33,955 nt of DNA from Endomicrobiia bacterium (GTDB lineage: Bacteria; Elusimicrobiota; Endomicrobiia; Endomicrobiales; Endomicrobiaceae): positions 30,202 to 64,156 of the forward strand of contig WRNH01000003.1 of NCBI GenBank assembly GCA_009776745.1, read 5' to 3'. This document shows positions 16,336 to 23,506 of this stretch, one piece after another. Made by a program: the position numbers and the translations under genes. Position 1 is the first letter of the stretch, and every line of letters starts with the position of its first letter. The notes beneath the pieces are model-generated. The model was given only the letters and a program-made list of their open reading frames with translations, was not told where the DNA came from and made no database searches.

Positions 16336-18453
16336 ATGAGTGCAAAAATTTCGTTAAAAAAATTGATTTTTCTATTTTTCCTGATAGCCGTGCCTTTGTG
16401 CATAATTATCGGCGCGAGAATTTTAAAAAAAATGACGGAAGACTTGCCTTCAATAAGCCAGCTTGAAAATTATACGCCGAACCTTTCGACAAAAATCTAC
16501 GACAAAGACAATAACTTAATCGCCGAATTGTTTACGGAAAGAAGGATGCTTGTTCCCATAAACGAAATACCCATAGACCTGCAGAACGCTTTTATATCCA
16601 TTGAAGACAATGACTTTTTTTATCATTGGGGCGTTTCGACTAAAGGCATAGTGCGCGCGGTTTCCAGAATAGCGCTCAGAAGAAAAGTCGCGGAGGGCGG
16701 ATCGACGATAACGCAGCAGCTTGCCAAGACGATATTTTTAACTCCCGAAAAAACATTGAAACGCAAAATAAAAGAACTTCTGCTTACCACCCAGCTTGAA
16801 AAAGATTATTCAAAAGATGAAATCCTCCAATTTTATATTAATCAGATTTATTTCGGAAGCGGCGCGTACGGAGCCCAGTCGGCCTCAAAAGTTTATTTTA
16901 ATAAAAATGTTGAAGATATAAACCTTGCGGAATGCGCAATGCTTGCCGCGATACCGAAATCGCCGAATTATTATAATCCTTTTAAAAATACACAAGCCGC
17001 CCAAACAAGAAGAAACCTTGTTCTGGCTAAAATGAGGCAGCTCGGATACATAACTTCGGAACAGGAACAGGAAGCTGCGGCAATCCCCCTCCCAGTAAAA
17101 GAAGAAACGCCGAAACGCGAATCCGGACATTACTTTGTCGAATTTTTGAGAATAATGCTTGAACCGAAATACGGGACAAACGTTTTGCTTAGAGGAGGAT
17201 TGTCGATTTACACGACTCTTGATATGCAGGTGCAGACAGCCGCGGAAAAAGCGCTTGAGGAAGAGTTGGAAAAATTCGACGCGAACAGGATCAAAGCATT
17301 TGAAAAATCCGGCAAGGAGCCCGTCAAAGTTCAAGGTTCCATCATAGCCATTGATATAAAAACCGGAGCAATAAGAGCGATGGTCGGCGGAAGAGATTTT
17401 AAAGAAACCCAGTTCAACCGCGCAACGCAGGCAAAACGCCAGCCGGGCTCGTCTTTTAAACCTTTTGTTTATCTTGCAGCGCTTGAAGCGGGTCTCAATG
17501 CCGCGACATTGCTTGACGACGAACCGATGGTTTTCGTTTATAACGGCGCCGCATGGGATTTGGTTTCAAGAGATATCAGGGCTTTGGAAGACATAGCCGA
17601 AGAAATGTCCGAAACGGATCTTACGGATACTCAAAAAATATGGACTCCCGTCAACTACGGAGGAAAATACAGAGGACCGGTAACTTTAAGAACGGCTCTG
17701 GCATTATCCATAAACACATGCGCCATACAGACGATCATGCAGGTCACTCCGCGCAAAGTCATTCAGGCGGCAAGAAATCTCGGCATTTCAACTCCGCTTA
17801 CAAGCTCTCTTTCTTTGGCATTGGGCTCAAGCGACGTTACATTGCAGGAGATGGTTTCGGCATATTCGACATTTGCTTCCGGCGGCGTAAAAACGACTCC
17901 TTACGTAATAACAAAAATCACCGATAAAGACGGACGTATTTTAGAACAAAATCTTCCGCAGCAAAAAGAAGTTTTATCTCCCCAAACGTGTTACGTTATG
18001 ACTAATATGCTTAAATCTGTAGTTGAAAGAGGAAGCGGATGGCACGCGAAAAATCTCGGCAGGCCGTGCGCCGGAAAAACCGGAACCACAAACGAAGGCG
18101 GCGACGTCTGGTTTATAGGATATACTCCGCAGCTTGCGGCTGGCGTGTGGATAGGATATGACGACCGTTCAATATCTTTGGGAGACAAAGTTACCGGCGG
18201 TTCATTAGCCTGCCCGATATGGACAAAATTTATGAAAGAAGCTTTAGCCGGAAAACCTATAGTTGATTTTAGCCAGCCTGACAATATCGACTGGGCTCTG
18301 GTAGACCCCCAGACAGGATTGCTCGCATTAAGCAAAACCCCGGGAGCATTTTTGGAAGCCTTTATAAAAGGGACAGCCCCTAAACAATATTACGATCAGG
18401 CCATTCCCGACTCAAAAAGAATAGATCTTACAATCGAGGAAGAAGGGTTTTAA
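16336..18453 (+). CDS. Penicillin-binding protein 1A (bifunctional class A PBP)
   Basis: This 705-residue protein has an N-terminal membrane anchor (9-27). The GT51 domain has Glu90 in SIEDNDFFYHWGV and the GGSTITQQLAK motif (121-131). The transpeptidase domain has S372-x-x-K375 in PGSSFKP, SIN at 458-460 and KTG at 581-583. It builds and crosslinks peptidoglycan at the outer face of the inner membrane. The length is typical of Gram-negative PBP1A-like enzymes. A CCGGAG site precedes the ATG and a perfect consensus promoter lies just upstream. It is transcribed divergently from the alpha-2-macroglobulin/PBP1C operon, so the main synthase and the putative repair synthase share a regulatory spacer. 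Assignment to the 1A branch rather than another class A branch rests on overall layout. Confidence 0.93.
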   Translation: MSAKISLKKLIFLFFLIAVPLCIIIGARILKKMTEDLPSISQLENYTPNLSTKIYDKDNNLIAELFTERRMLVPINEIPIDLQNAFISIEDNDFFYHWGVSTKGIVRAVSRIALRRKVAEGGSTITQQLAKTIFLTPEKTLKRKIKELLLTTQLEKDYSKDEILQFYINQIYFGSGAYGAQSASKVYFNKNVEDINLAECAMLAAIPKSPNYYNPFKNTQAAQTRRNLVLAKMRQLGYITSEQEQEAAAIPLPVKEETPKRESGHYFVEFLRIMLEPKYGTNVLLRGGLSIYTTLDMQVQTAAEKALEEELEKFDANRIKAFEKSGKEPVKVQGSIIAIDIKTGAIRAMVGGRDFKETQFNRATQAKRQPGSSFKPFVYLAALEAGLNAATLLDDEPMVFVYNGAAWDLVSRDIRALEDIAEEMSETDLTDTQKIWTPVNYGGKYRGPVTLRTALALSINTCAIQTIMQVTPRKVIQAARNLGISTPLTSSLSLALGSSDVTLQEMVSAYSTFASGGVKTTPYVITKITDKDGRILEQNLPQQKEVLSPQTCYVMTNMLKSVVERGSGWHAKNLGRPCAGKTGTTNEGGDVWFIGYTPQLAAGVWIGYDDRSISLGDKVTGGSLACPIWTKFMKEALAGKPIVDFSQPDNIDWALVDPQTGLLALSKTPGAFLEAFIKGTAPKQYYDQAIPDSKRIDLTIEEEGF

Positions 18454-18458
18454 CGGCA

Positions 18459-18490
18459 ATTACGAATTACGGGAACTTCGTTCCGATTAC
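18459..18490. repeat. Short heptad-phased tract and small hairpin
   Basis: AATTACG is repeated twice in tandem (about 18460-18473), followed by GGAAC-TTC-GTTCC, a 5-bp stem (18472-18484), between the convergent ends of the PBP1A gene and the pilin-like gene. It lacks a T run and is a weak terminator candidate. Confidence 0.4.
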
Positions 18491-18912
18491 GAAACGGGAA
18501 AAAACAGCCGTGTAAAAGGGATTTTAGTTTTTTCTCTTATTTCGTATTCCGTCATGCCGTCGCGTTTATTGTATTTTGCATAAAGTTCGGTGCCTTTAAA
18601 AAATCCTTTTGTGCATCTTGCATGTAAAATGACCGTATCTTCAATTACTTCAATGCGCATCAAAGTAAAATATTTATTTTTTTCCAAACTGATTTGAAGA
18701 GCCTCGCTTTTCGGAAGTTCTTCCAAAGCAATAAATTCCCCGTATGCATTAAAATACGTCTGTTCTCTGTTTATCACCGTTCCGGCGACAAGTCCGGCTT
18801 CGGATGTCATTTCAATCCTAAGCTGTTTTAAATAAACAAAAATCGCGGCCGCAGAAAAAAACGCCATAGCCGCCGCAATAATTAAACTTTGTTTTTTATT
18901 TAAATTTTTCAT
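18487..18912 (-). CDS. Small membrane-anchored protein, possibly pilin-like
   Basis: The family is not firmly recognised. The 141-residue product has a basic N-terminus, one hydrophobic helix (about 9-28) and a soluble remainder. Residues about 50-85 resemble the start of the globular part of type IV pilins: a Q-x-Y-F-x-A-Y-G-E-F stretch, a Leu-rich segment, and then N-K-Y-F. However, the usual prepilin-peptidase site (Gly before Phe-Thr-Leu-x-Glu) is absent, so it would not be processed as a normal pilin. It could be an anchored minor pseudopilin-like protein or an unrelated lookalike. Its ATG overlaps the stop of the HD-domain gene by four bases (ATGA), so the two are translationally coupled. 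Confidence 0.6.
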   Translation of the reverse strand: MKNLNKKQSLIIAAAMAFFSAAAIFVYLKQLRIEMTSEAGLVAGTVINREQTYFNAYGEFIALEELPKSEALQISLEKNKYFTLMRIEVIEDTVILHARCTKGFFKGTELYAKYNKRDGMTEYEIREKTKIPFTRLFFPVS

Positions 18913-20087
18913 TTAAAATAATCAAAAAGCTGTTTAAAGTCTAATTTATTTTTATCTGTAACCGCGTATTTATCGTATAAATCCTGTTTAGATTTCATTA
19001 AAGTATCCGACTTAATTCCGTACTCCAAAGCCATTGAAGCCTCTATGTACGCGCAAAGCTTATCGCATGAAGCCGTAAGCGTGCCGTCGACGGCATTATA
19101 CTGGTCATAATTATATTTGGAAGCGTTTTTAACCTCTTTTACTTCTCCGTTTTCAATTATTTTGTCGGCAAATTCGTCGCGGATAAAATATACCATTTCC
19201 CTGTGCCAGCTGTCGGGGATCAACGGAAGAATCCTTTCTCTTACCTGCTTTTCTTCATAAACTTTTATTATGTCTTCCAATCCGCTTATCGAAGATTTTA
19301 TCGGACGGATAATATCCTTCGTAAGAATTTCCGGCAAATCGTGAAACAAAGCCGAATAAAAATTATTATACATCCTGCTTCTGCACGCGTTCATCTCGTT
19401 TGAAAACAAATAGGAAAAAATCGCCACGGTCAGCATATGCCCCAAAACCGTAGTTTTTGGAATTCTGTACGCCTGCGCCCATCTCTGCTGAAAACGAAGC
19501 TGTCCGCACAAATCAAGAAAGCCGTAATATTTTTTATTTATCATCACTTTTCTTATTCCGGACAGATCGTCGAAAGCGGCAATGGCTTCATCTATTTCCT
19601 GCTTTGTTTTTTCTATACCATAGAGCATCGCGTTCCACGGATAAATTATGCCGAACTCCCATTTTGTGGAAAGGCTGTGCGCAGAACTTAAAATTCTTTT
19701 TTCTTGCTGCGCGTAATCCGGATCGGAAAAATATTCCGAAAACCTCTCCTTTATTCCGTGCCGCAAGGCATTTAAATCATTTTCAAGGTTTTCCATGACC
19801 CACTTGTTCAGCTCTTTTTCTTTTTTGGACATAAGTTCGTGGAAAACTTCCGGTTTTAAATCCGTAAGCATTATTCTCTGGAAAAACTCAAATATTCCGC
19901 CTTCAATAAGTTTTATCCAGTCAATTTTTTTTCCTTCCTCTTCCTCAAATTTCGCGACGATATAGGCGATTATCATTTTATGAGCCTGCTTATCCAGTTC
20001 AAAAAAATCAAACGGTCTTATGTGGTCGTTCCACCTTAAAATGTTCGCCGCCGAAAAAATTCTTAAAATCAATTCTTTTGTTATCAT
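18909..20087 (-). CDS. HD-domain metal-dependent phosphohydrolase (YfbR/HD_3-like)
   Basis: In this 392-residue cytoplasmic protein, His217 (in TVLGHMLTVA) and the His249-Asp250 pair (in ALFHDLPEILTKD) are the metal ligands of an HD domain. The H-D-L-P-E-x-L-T-x-D-I-x-x-P string is typical of the YfbR/HD_3 group, whose characterised members are 5'-deoxynucleotidases. The N-terminal half (about 20-85) has a similar pattern ending in T-D-L-K-P, but with F-E-F-F where the His-Asp pair would be, so the protein may contain two HD-like repeats with the first inactive. AAGGAGT precedes the ATG. The substrate is unknown. It shares its strand with the Smr and holin-like genes upstream and overlaps the pilin-like gene. 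Confidence 0.82.
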   Translation of the reverse strand: MITKELILRIFSAANILRWNDHIRPFDFFELDKQAHKMIIAYIVAKFEEEEGKKIDWIKLIEGGIFEFFQRIMLTDLKPEVFHELMSKKEKELNKWVMENLENDLNALRHGIKERFSEYFSDPDYAQQEKRILSSAHSLSTKWEFGIIYPWNAMLYGIEKTKQEIDEAIAAFDDLSGIRKVMINKKYYGFLDLCGQLRFQQRWAQAYRIPKTTVLGHMLTVAIFSYLFSNEMNACRSRMYNNFYSALFHDLPEILTKDIIRPIKSSISGLEDIIKVYEEKQVRERILPLIPDSWHREMVYFIRDEFADKIIENGEVKEVKNASKYNYDQYNAVDGTLTASCDKLCAYIEASMALEYGIKSDTLMKSKQDLYDKYAVTDKNKLDFKQLFDYFK

Positions 20088-20150
20088 TTTTTACTCCTTG
20101 TAAAGACAATTACACATTACGAATATTATACTTCTCCGCAATCGCAATAT

Positions 20151-20522
20151 TCAAATATTTTCTCCGTTATCTCTGCGCTTCCGGCTTTTGTTGCCGCCGA
20201 TAAACATATTTAAAAATATGCTTACTATGCTAAATATCAACGCGCCCCAAAAAGCGCTCCAAAAATCCTCGACATGGAATCCGTTCACAAGCTTTGACGC
20301 AAGATACATCATAAACGCGTTTATAAACAGCATAAACAATCCGAGCGTAAGAATATTTATCGGAAGAGTGATCACGATAAGAACGGGTTTTAGAATCGCG
20401 TTCAATAAACTTATGACTATCACGACCGCTATCAAAATTTCCCAAGACGGAATACTGATCCCCCGAACCACATTTACGGCAACAAGAATAGCGGCTGCGT
20501 TTATGACCAGCCTTGCAAGCAT
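20151..20522 (-). CDS. YvlD / phage holin 4_2 family membrane protein
   Basis: The 123-residue product is almost entirely hydrophobic, with four predicted helices (about 3-20, 28-45, 52-75 and 88-112) and a basic tail. The N-A-I-L-K-P-V-L segment between helices 2 and 3 and the G-F-x-V-x-x-F-W-x-A-x-x-G-A segment before helix 4 are characteristic of this family. Despite the name it is a common chromosomal membrane protein and does not indicate a prophage. It starts five bases after the Smr-like gene, with AAAGGT as its ribosome-binding site inside the end of that gene. Function unknown. Confidence 0.85.
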   Translation of the reverse strand: MLARLVINAAAILVAVNVVRGISIPSWEILIAVVIVISLLNAILKPVLIVITLPINILTLGLFMLFINAFMMYLASKLVNGFHVEDFWSAFWGALIFSIVSIFLNMFIGGNKSRKRRDNGENI

Positions 20523-20527
20523 AATAT

Positions 20528-20797
20528 TTACCTTTTGAGTTTGTTCCAGTTAAAATATACGAATATTCTTCCGAAATTTTTATTATCGACATCAAGACGC
20601 GAATATTTCCGCCTTATATCTTTTTGATTAAAAAATCTCAGAACTCTCTCTTTTAACTGCCCCGATCCTTTGCCGGGTATAATTTCTATAAAGTCCAGTT
20701 TTTTAGTCCATGCGGCGTTTAAAATCCTATTCAATTCTCCGTCTATCTGTCCGCCTTTATTAAAAATCGGATGAAGATCAAGTTTTTCAAAAGACAT
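20528..20797 (-). CDS. Stand-alone Smr-domain protein
   Basis: This 89-residue protein matches a single Smr domain. It has the L-D-L-H motif near the N-terminus, the I-I-P-G-K-G-S-G loop (the family's GxG turn), and a C-terminal N-F-G-R-I-F-V-x-F strand. Smr domains bind or nick nucleic acids; they occur in MutS2 and as short free proteins such as this. The second half (V-L-R-F-F-N-Q-K-D-I) also fits. It lies between the 57-residue membrane peptide and the holin-like gene, all on the minus strand with short gaps. The ribosome-binding site, GGGGACAT, is weak. Confidence 0.8.
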   Translation of the reverse strand: MSFEKLDLHPIFNKGGQIDGELNRILNAAWTKKLDFIEIIPGKGSGQLKERVLRFFNQKDIRRKYSRLDVDNKNFGRIFVYFNWNKLKR

Positions 20798-20842
20798 TTT
20801 ATGTCCCCATATAATACAGACAATTTTTCGGTTCCGCCGTTT

Positions 20843-21016
20843 TTATATATTTACAAATTTACCCAAAAGCAAAGTAAGAATGAAATACATTATGGCAGTG
20901 AAGAAAAATACCGATGTAAAAGTAACTTTTAAAGCTCTGCTTTTATGAAGAAACAAAAAAAGCAAAGTATAAAAAATCCCGAAAATTACCGAATAAACAG
21001 CCAGATTTAAATACAT
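20843..21016 (-). CDS. 57-residue membrane protein
   Basis: This small gene begins with ATG at 21014-21016, preceded by a strong AAAAGGAG site seven bases upstream, and ends with TAA at 20843-20845. The product has two hydrophobic helices (about 5-24 and 32-53) joined by a short basic loop around His-Lys-Ser-Arg. No family is recognised. The good ribosome-binding site, a promoter upstream and a conserved leader hairpin support expression. It lies 45 bp ahead of the Smr-like gene and probably heads that operon. Confidence 0.65.
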   Translation of the reverse strand: MYLNLAVYSVIFGIFYTLLFLFLHKSRALKVTFTSVFFFTAIMYFILTLLLGKFVNI

Positions 21017-21028
21017 GCCATCTCCTTT

Positions 21029-21145
21029 TAACGACGACGGGATGGTGAGATGATCGGAGGATGAGCAAAGGCAAAAGTAAAGCCGTTACCCATCCTCTCA
21101 TCATATCACTCTCTCATCTTCTTTTATTATAACATCTGTCGTTAT
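21029..21145. repeat. Leader hairpin element, copy A
   Basis: The element is flanked by TAACGAC at one end and GTCGTTA at the other. It contains heptad-like GATGAGA/GGATGGT units and an inverted repeat in which ATGATGAGAGGATG pairs with CATCCTCCGATCAT (12 of 14). Long stretches are shared with the element at 23225-23314, including a common block of about 25 bases around GCCGTTACCCATCCTCTCAT. It forms most of the leader between the promoter at 21126-21134 and the 57-residue protein. Confidence 0.75.
21126..21134 (-). promoter_or_regulatory. Extended -10 promoter for the 57-residue protein operon
   Basis: On the minus strand the sequence reads TGTTATAAT, a perfect extended -10 (TGnTATAAT); no good -35 is seen. 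Initiation near 21119 gives a leader of about 103 bases that includes the hairpin element. The identical nonamer stands upstream of the HdeD-family gene. Confidence 0.6.
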
Positions 21146-21243
21146 TGTAATTTTACTAAATTTGACATAAAAATACATTCGCAACCTGAATGCGCTAAAG
21201 AATTGATATTCTTTTCCATAAATGAGAAAATATACGGACTGTT

Positions 21244-22584
21244 ATGAAAAAGATTATTATATCCTTATTATGTTTACTTTTATATTCGTCCGGTTTTTCA
21301 CAGGATAATGCAGGGTTTAACGGAAAAACCGTTAAAAACATAAACATTAAAACATCGCGCATTGATTCTGAAACAGTAAGAAAAAAATTTCTCATGCGCG
21401 AAGGCGACGTGTTTTTTGAGGAAAATTACGACGAAGCCAGACAAGCCCTGCACGATATGAGAGTTTTTAAGTCTATAGATTTTAATATCGCCGGCAATGA
21501 CGATGACACCGTAGACATAGACATAGACGCAAAGGACGGATTTTATATTTTCCCGATGATTTTTGGAACAAGCGGCAAAAAAAGCACATTCGCTGCGGCA
21601 TTAATAGAAGCAAATTTATTTAAAGCCGGCGAAACCGTCATTTTATTCGGGGCAGGCAACAGCGACGGATTTTCAACTATGGCGGGATTTGGAATTAGAA
21701 ATGATTTCATAAGTTTCGGTTTAAGCGACATGGAGTTTACCGAATACGAATACAAGAACGGTTCATACAATACTTCCGGATTGTTTACTTCGGAACCGGA
21801 CAAAGGCCGGCTTGGACAGCCAATCAAAAAATATAAAGTTACGGACAATTCCCTCGGTGTTTCCTGGAGCAGATCTTTTTACGAAAAAGCAGGTTTCACA
21901 TTGGGATTTCGCACGTCGGACATTGATTATTCGGGAAACGATATGCCGGATGACAAAGGAAAACACAACAGATTAAGCGCCGGAATAAGAAGTTATAAAA
22001 ATATGAGACCGGGGGGCGGAGGCGCGGGTTTCGGGTCTATATTTGGAATCGGCCTTTCGGACATAGCGGACAAACTTGCCGGACTTCCTAAAGAGAAATT
22101 CGGTTATTTTGCCGGTTTAACTTACGAAAGCGGCGGAGATCATACCGGCTCTGATTTCGGAATATCAAAAGCCTCTTTGAAACTTTCCGGCAATGTCGAG
22201 TTTAAATCAAGAAATGTTTTCTTTATGGATATTGCCGCCGCGAAAGATTTTGAATCTTCATTTTACGATAAAATAAAATCAAAGGATGTTTTAAGCGGCA
22301 AGGGAATTTATTCCAGCGAGTTTAGAGGCGACGAGGCGATCGGAGCGGGAATGTCATTCGTATGGCGTCCGGTAAAAAATAAAACAGGCGTTTTATCAGT
22401 CGTGCCTTTCATTGAAAACGCCGTTTTATGGAATAAAAACGGGCCGCCCCAAAACCAAGGAGGCGCCGGAATAATCGTATCATATCATCTGTGGAGGATC
22501 CCGTTTCCCATAGGACTTAATTACACGCAAAACTTAAACGACGGCAGCAGCGACGTTTCCTTCCTTTTCGGCGGCGGATTTTAA
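21244..22584 (+). CDS. Single-POTRA outer-membrane beta-barrel protein (Omp85-like)
   Basis: This 446-residue protein begins with a signal peptide (about 1-19). Residues about 27-95 form one POTRA-like domain: V-K-N-I-N-I, then a R-K-K-F-L-M-R-E-G-D-V-F segment, then A-R-Q-A-L-H-D-M-R-V-F-K-S-I-D, then an acidic strand. The remainder is rich in alternating hydrophobic and Gly residues and ends in Phe, as outer-membrane barrels do. BamA has five POTRA domains and TamA three, so this is a reduced member of unknown role, perhaps in surface-protein assembly or secretion. No strong ribosome-binding site is visible. It stands alone on the plus strand between leftward genes and converges with the HdeD-family gene. 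Confidence 0.75.
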   Translation: MKKIIISLLCLLLYSSGFSQDNAGFNGKTVKNINIKTSRIDSETVRKKFLMREGDVFFEENYDEARQALHDMRVFKSIDFNIAGNDDDTVDIDIDAKDGFYIFPMIFGTSGKKSTFAAALIEANLFKAGETVILFGAGNSDGFSTMAGFGIRNDFISFGLSDMEFTEYEYKNGSYNTSGLFTSEPDKGRLGQPIKKYKVTDNSLGVSWSRSFYEKAGFTLGFRTSDIDYSGNDMPDDKGKHNRLSAGIRSYKNMRPGGGGAGFGSIFGIGLSDIADKLAGLPKEKFGYFAGLTYESGGDHTGSDFGISKASLKLSGNVEFKSRNVFFMDIAAAKDFESSFYDKIKSKDVLSGKGIYSSEFRGDEAIGAGMSFVWRPVKNKTGVLSVVPFIENAVLWNKNGPPQNQGGAGIIVSYHLWRIPFPIGLNYTQNLNDGSSDVSFLFGGGF

Positions 22585-22597
22585 TTATCCCGCCGTC

Positions 22598-22634
22598 AAA
22601 AAAAACAGCAAGGCATAAATATCAGCCTTGCTGT
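22598..22634 (-). terminator. Intrinsic terminator of the HdeD-family gene
   Basis: ACAGCAAGGC (22605-22614) pairs perfectly with GCCTTGCTGT (22625-22634) around a 10-base loop. On the minus strand it is followed by eight T, as expected of a rho-independent terminator for the leftward HdeD-family gene. In the plus direction it lies just past the end of the barrel gene but has no T run. Confidence 0.85.
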
Positions 22635-22663
22635 CAATGTAAAGAATTCTCAATTACAACGCG

Positions 22664-23215
22664 TCACTTCATCAAATCTTTCAAATCCTGAATTTTTACG
22701 GTAGCGGACTCGGCACAAATCAATATTCCGCAAATCATCAAATACATACCGGCCAAAACCGTCAGAAAACCTGTTCCGAAGAATGGAAAAAACATTATTA
22801 TGCAAGAAGTAAAAATACCCAGCAAACCGTTTACTAAAACCAGCCACCATTTATCCGCGCCGAATCTTTTTAAACTGAAAGACGCGGCAAATTTTGAAAT
22901 CCCGCTGAACATCATCCAAAAAGCAATTACATATAATACGCCGACTATTCTCGGCCCCAAATTCCAAAGAAGGAAAAACCCGAAAAATATATTAAGTATT
23001 CCTTCAATTAAAACCCAATTTGGATTTTGAAGAATTTCTTTTTCCGAAACAAAAGACATCAAACAAAAAATACCGGCAACAACAAAGCCGCCTCCTAATA
23101 TTAAAGCAAACGCCGCCAAAGTAATTTTTGAAAACGTCAGAGCAACCAAACCCAGAATAAACATTAGCACGCCCATAACGCAAAGCATAATTTTTGATGT
23201 CTTAAAACTTTCCAT
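22664..23215 (-). CDS. HdeD / DUF308 family membrane protein
   Basis: This 183-residue integral membrane protein has six predicted helices arranged as three pairs, with repeated G-x-x-x-x-x-x-G segments (GVLMFILGLVAL, EGILNIFFGFFLLW, NGLLGIFTSCIIMF), typical of the HdeD/DUF308 family. In E. coli HdeD is linked to acid resistance; the general function is unknown. An upstream in-frame ATG exists at 23284, but it falls in the leader hairpin. The ATG at 23213-23215 has a perfect AAAGGAGG site and is preferred. An extended -10 promoter, a leader hairpin and a strong terminator make it a single-gene unit. Confidence 0.87.
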   Translation of the reverse strand: MESFKTSKIMLCVMGVLMFILGLVALTFSKITLAAFALILGGGFVVAGIFCLMSFVSEKEILQNPNWVLIEGILNIFFGFFLLWNLGPRIVGVLYVIAFWMMFSGISKFAASFSLKRFGADKWWLVLVNGLLGIFTSCIIMFFPFFGTGFLTVLAGMYLMICGILICAESATVKIQDLKDLMK

Positions 23216-23224
23216 GCTGCCTCC

Positions 23225-23314
23225 TTTTAACGACAGATGATGGGATGGTGAGAAAAATAAAGCCGTTACCCATCCTCTCATCATCTCACCCTCTCATCTT
23301 CTTTTATTATAACA
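23225..23314. repeat. Leader hairpin element, copy B
   Basis: This element is closely related to the one at 21029-21145. On the minus strand GATGATG pairs with CATCATC and, beyond a three-base bulge, GGATGG pairs with CCATCC. The loop differs in sequence and length from copy A while the stem is kept. It lies in the leader of the HdeD-family gene. The rest of the spacer to 23506 shows no further signal. Confidence 0.75.
23306..23314 (-). promoter_or_regulatory. Extended -10 promoter for the HdeD-family gene
   Basis: TGTTATAAT on the minus strand, the same extended -10 nonamer as at 21126-21134. Initiation near 23299 gives a leader of about 85 bases containing the hairpin. No convincing -35 is seen. 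Confidence 0.6.
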
Positions 23315-23506
23315 TCTCCTTTAAAAACAATTAACAATAATAAAAATTTAAAAATGTCCGTGCTCCGGCGATGCCGTAACTTATTTTAGGTTTTCGCGCC
23401 GTGAAAATTTATAAATTCTTCATTGCCATTGCATTTTCTTTACTGTTTAATGCGTATTATAGCTTATTATGCGTTTTAATGTAAGATTAAAAGCTTGGCC
23501 TGCTTT

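Noticed and set aside
20151-20522. Phage holin as a sign of a prophage
   Set aside because: The family name is historical. The gene sits among housekeeping-like genes with no lysis, structural or integrase genes near it.
21162-21190. TTGACA upstream of the barrel gene as a promoter
   Set aside because: No -10-like hexamer is found 16-18 bases downstream of it.
23216-23284. Longer N-terminus for the HdeD-family protein
   Set aside because: The extra 23 codons lie within the leader hairpin, and a perfect AAAGGAGG stands before the internal ATG.
23316-23506. Possible small gene or RNA in the spacer before the HdeD-family promoter
   Set aside because: No frame with a ribosome-binding site, no tRNA-like fold and no strong hairpin was seen.
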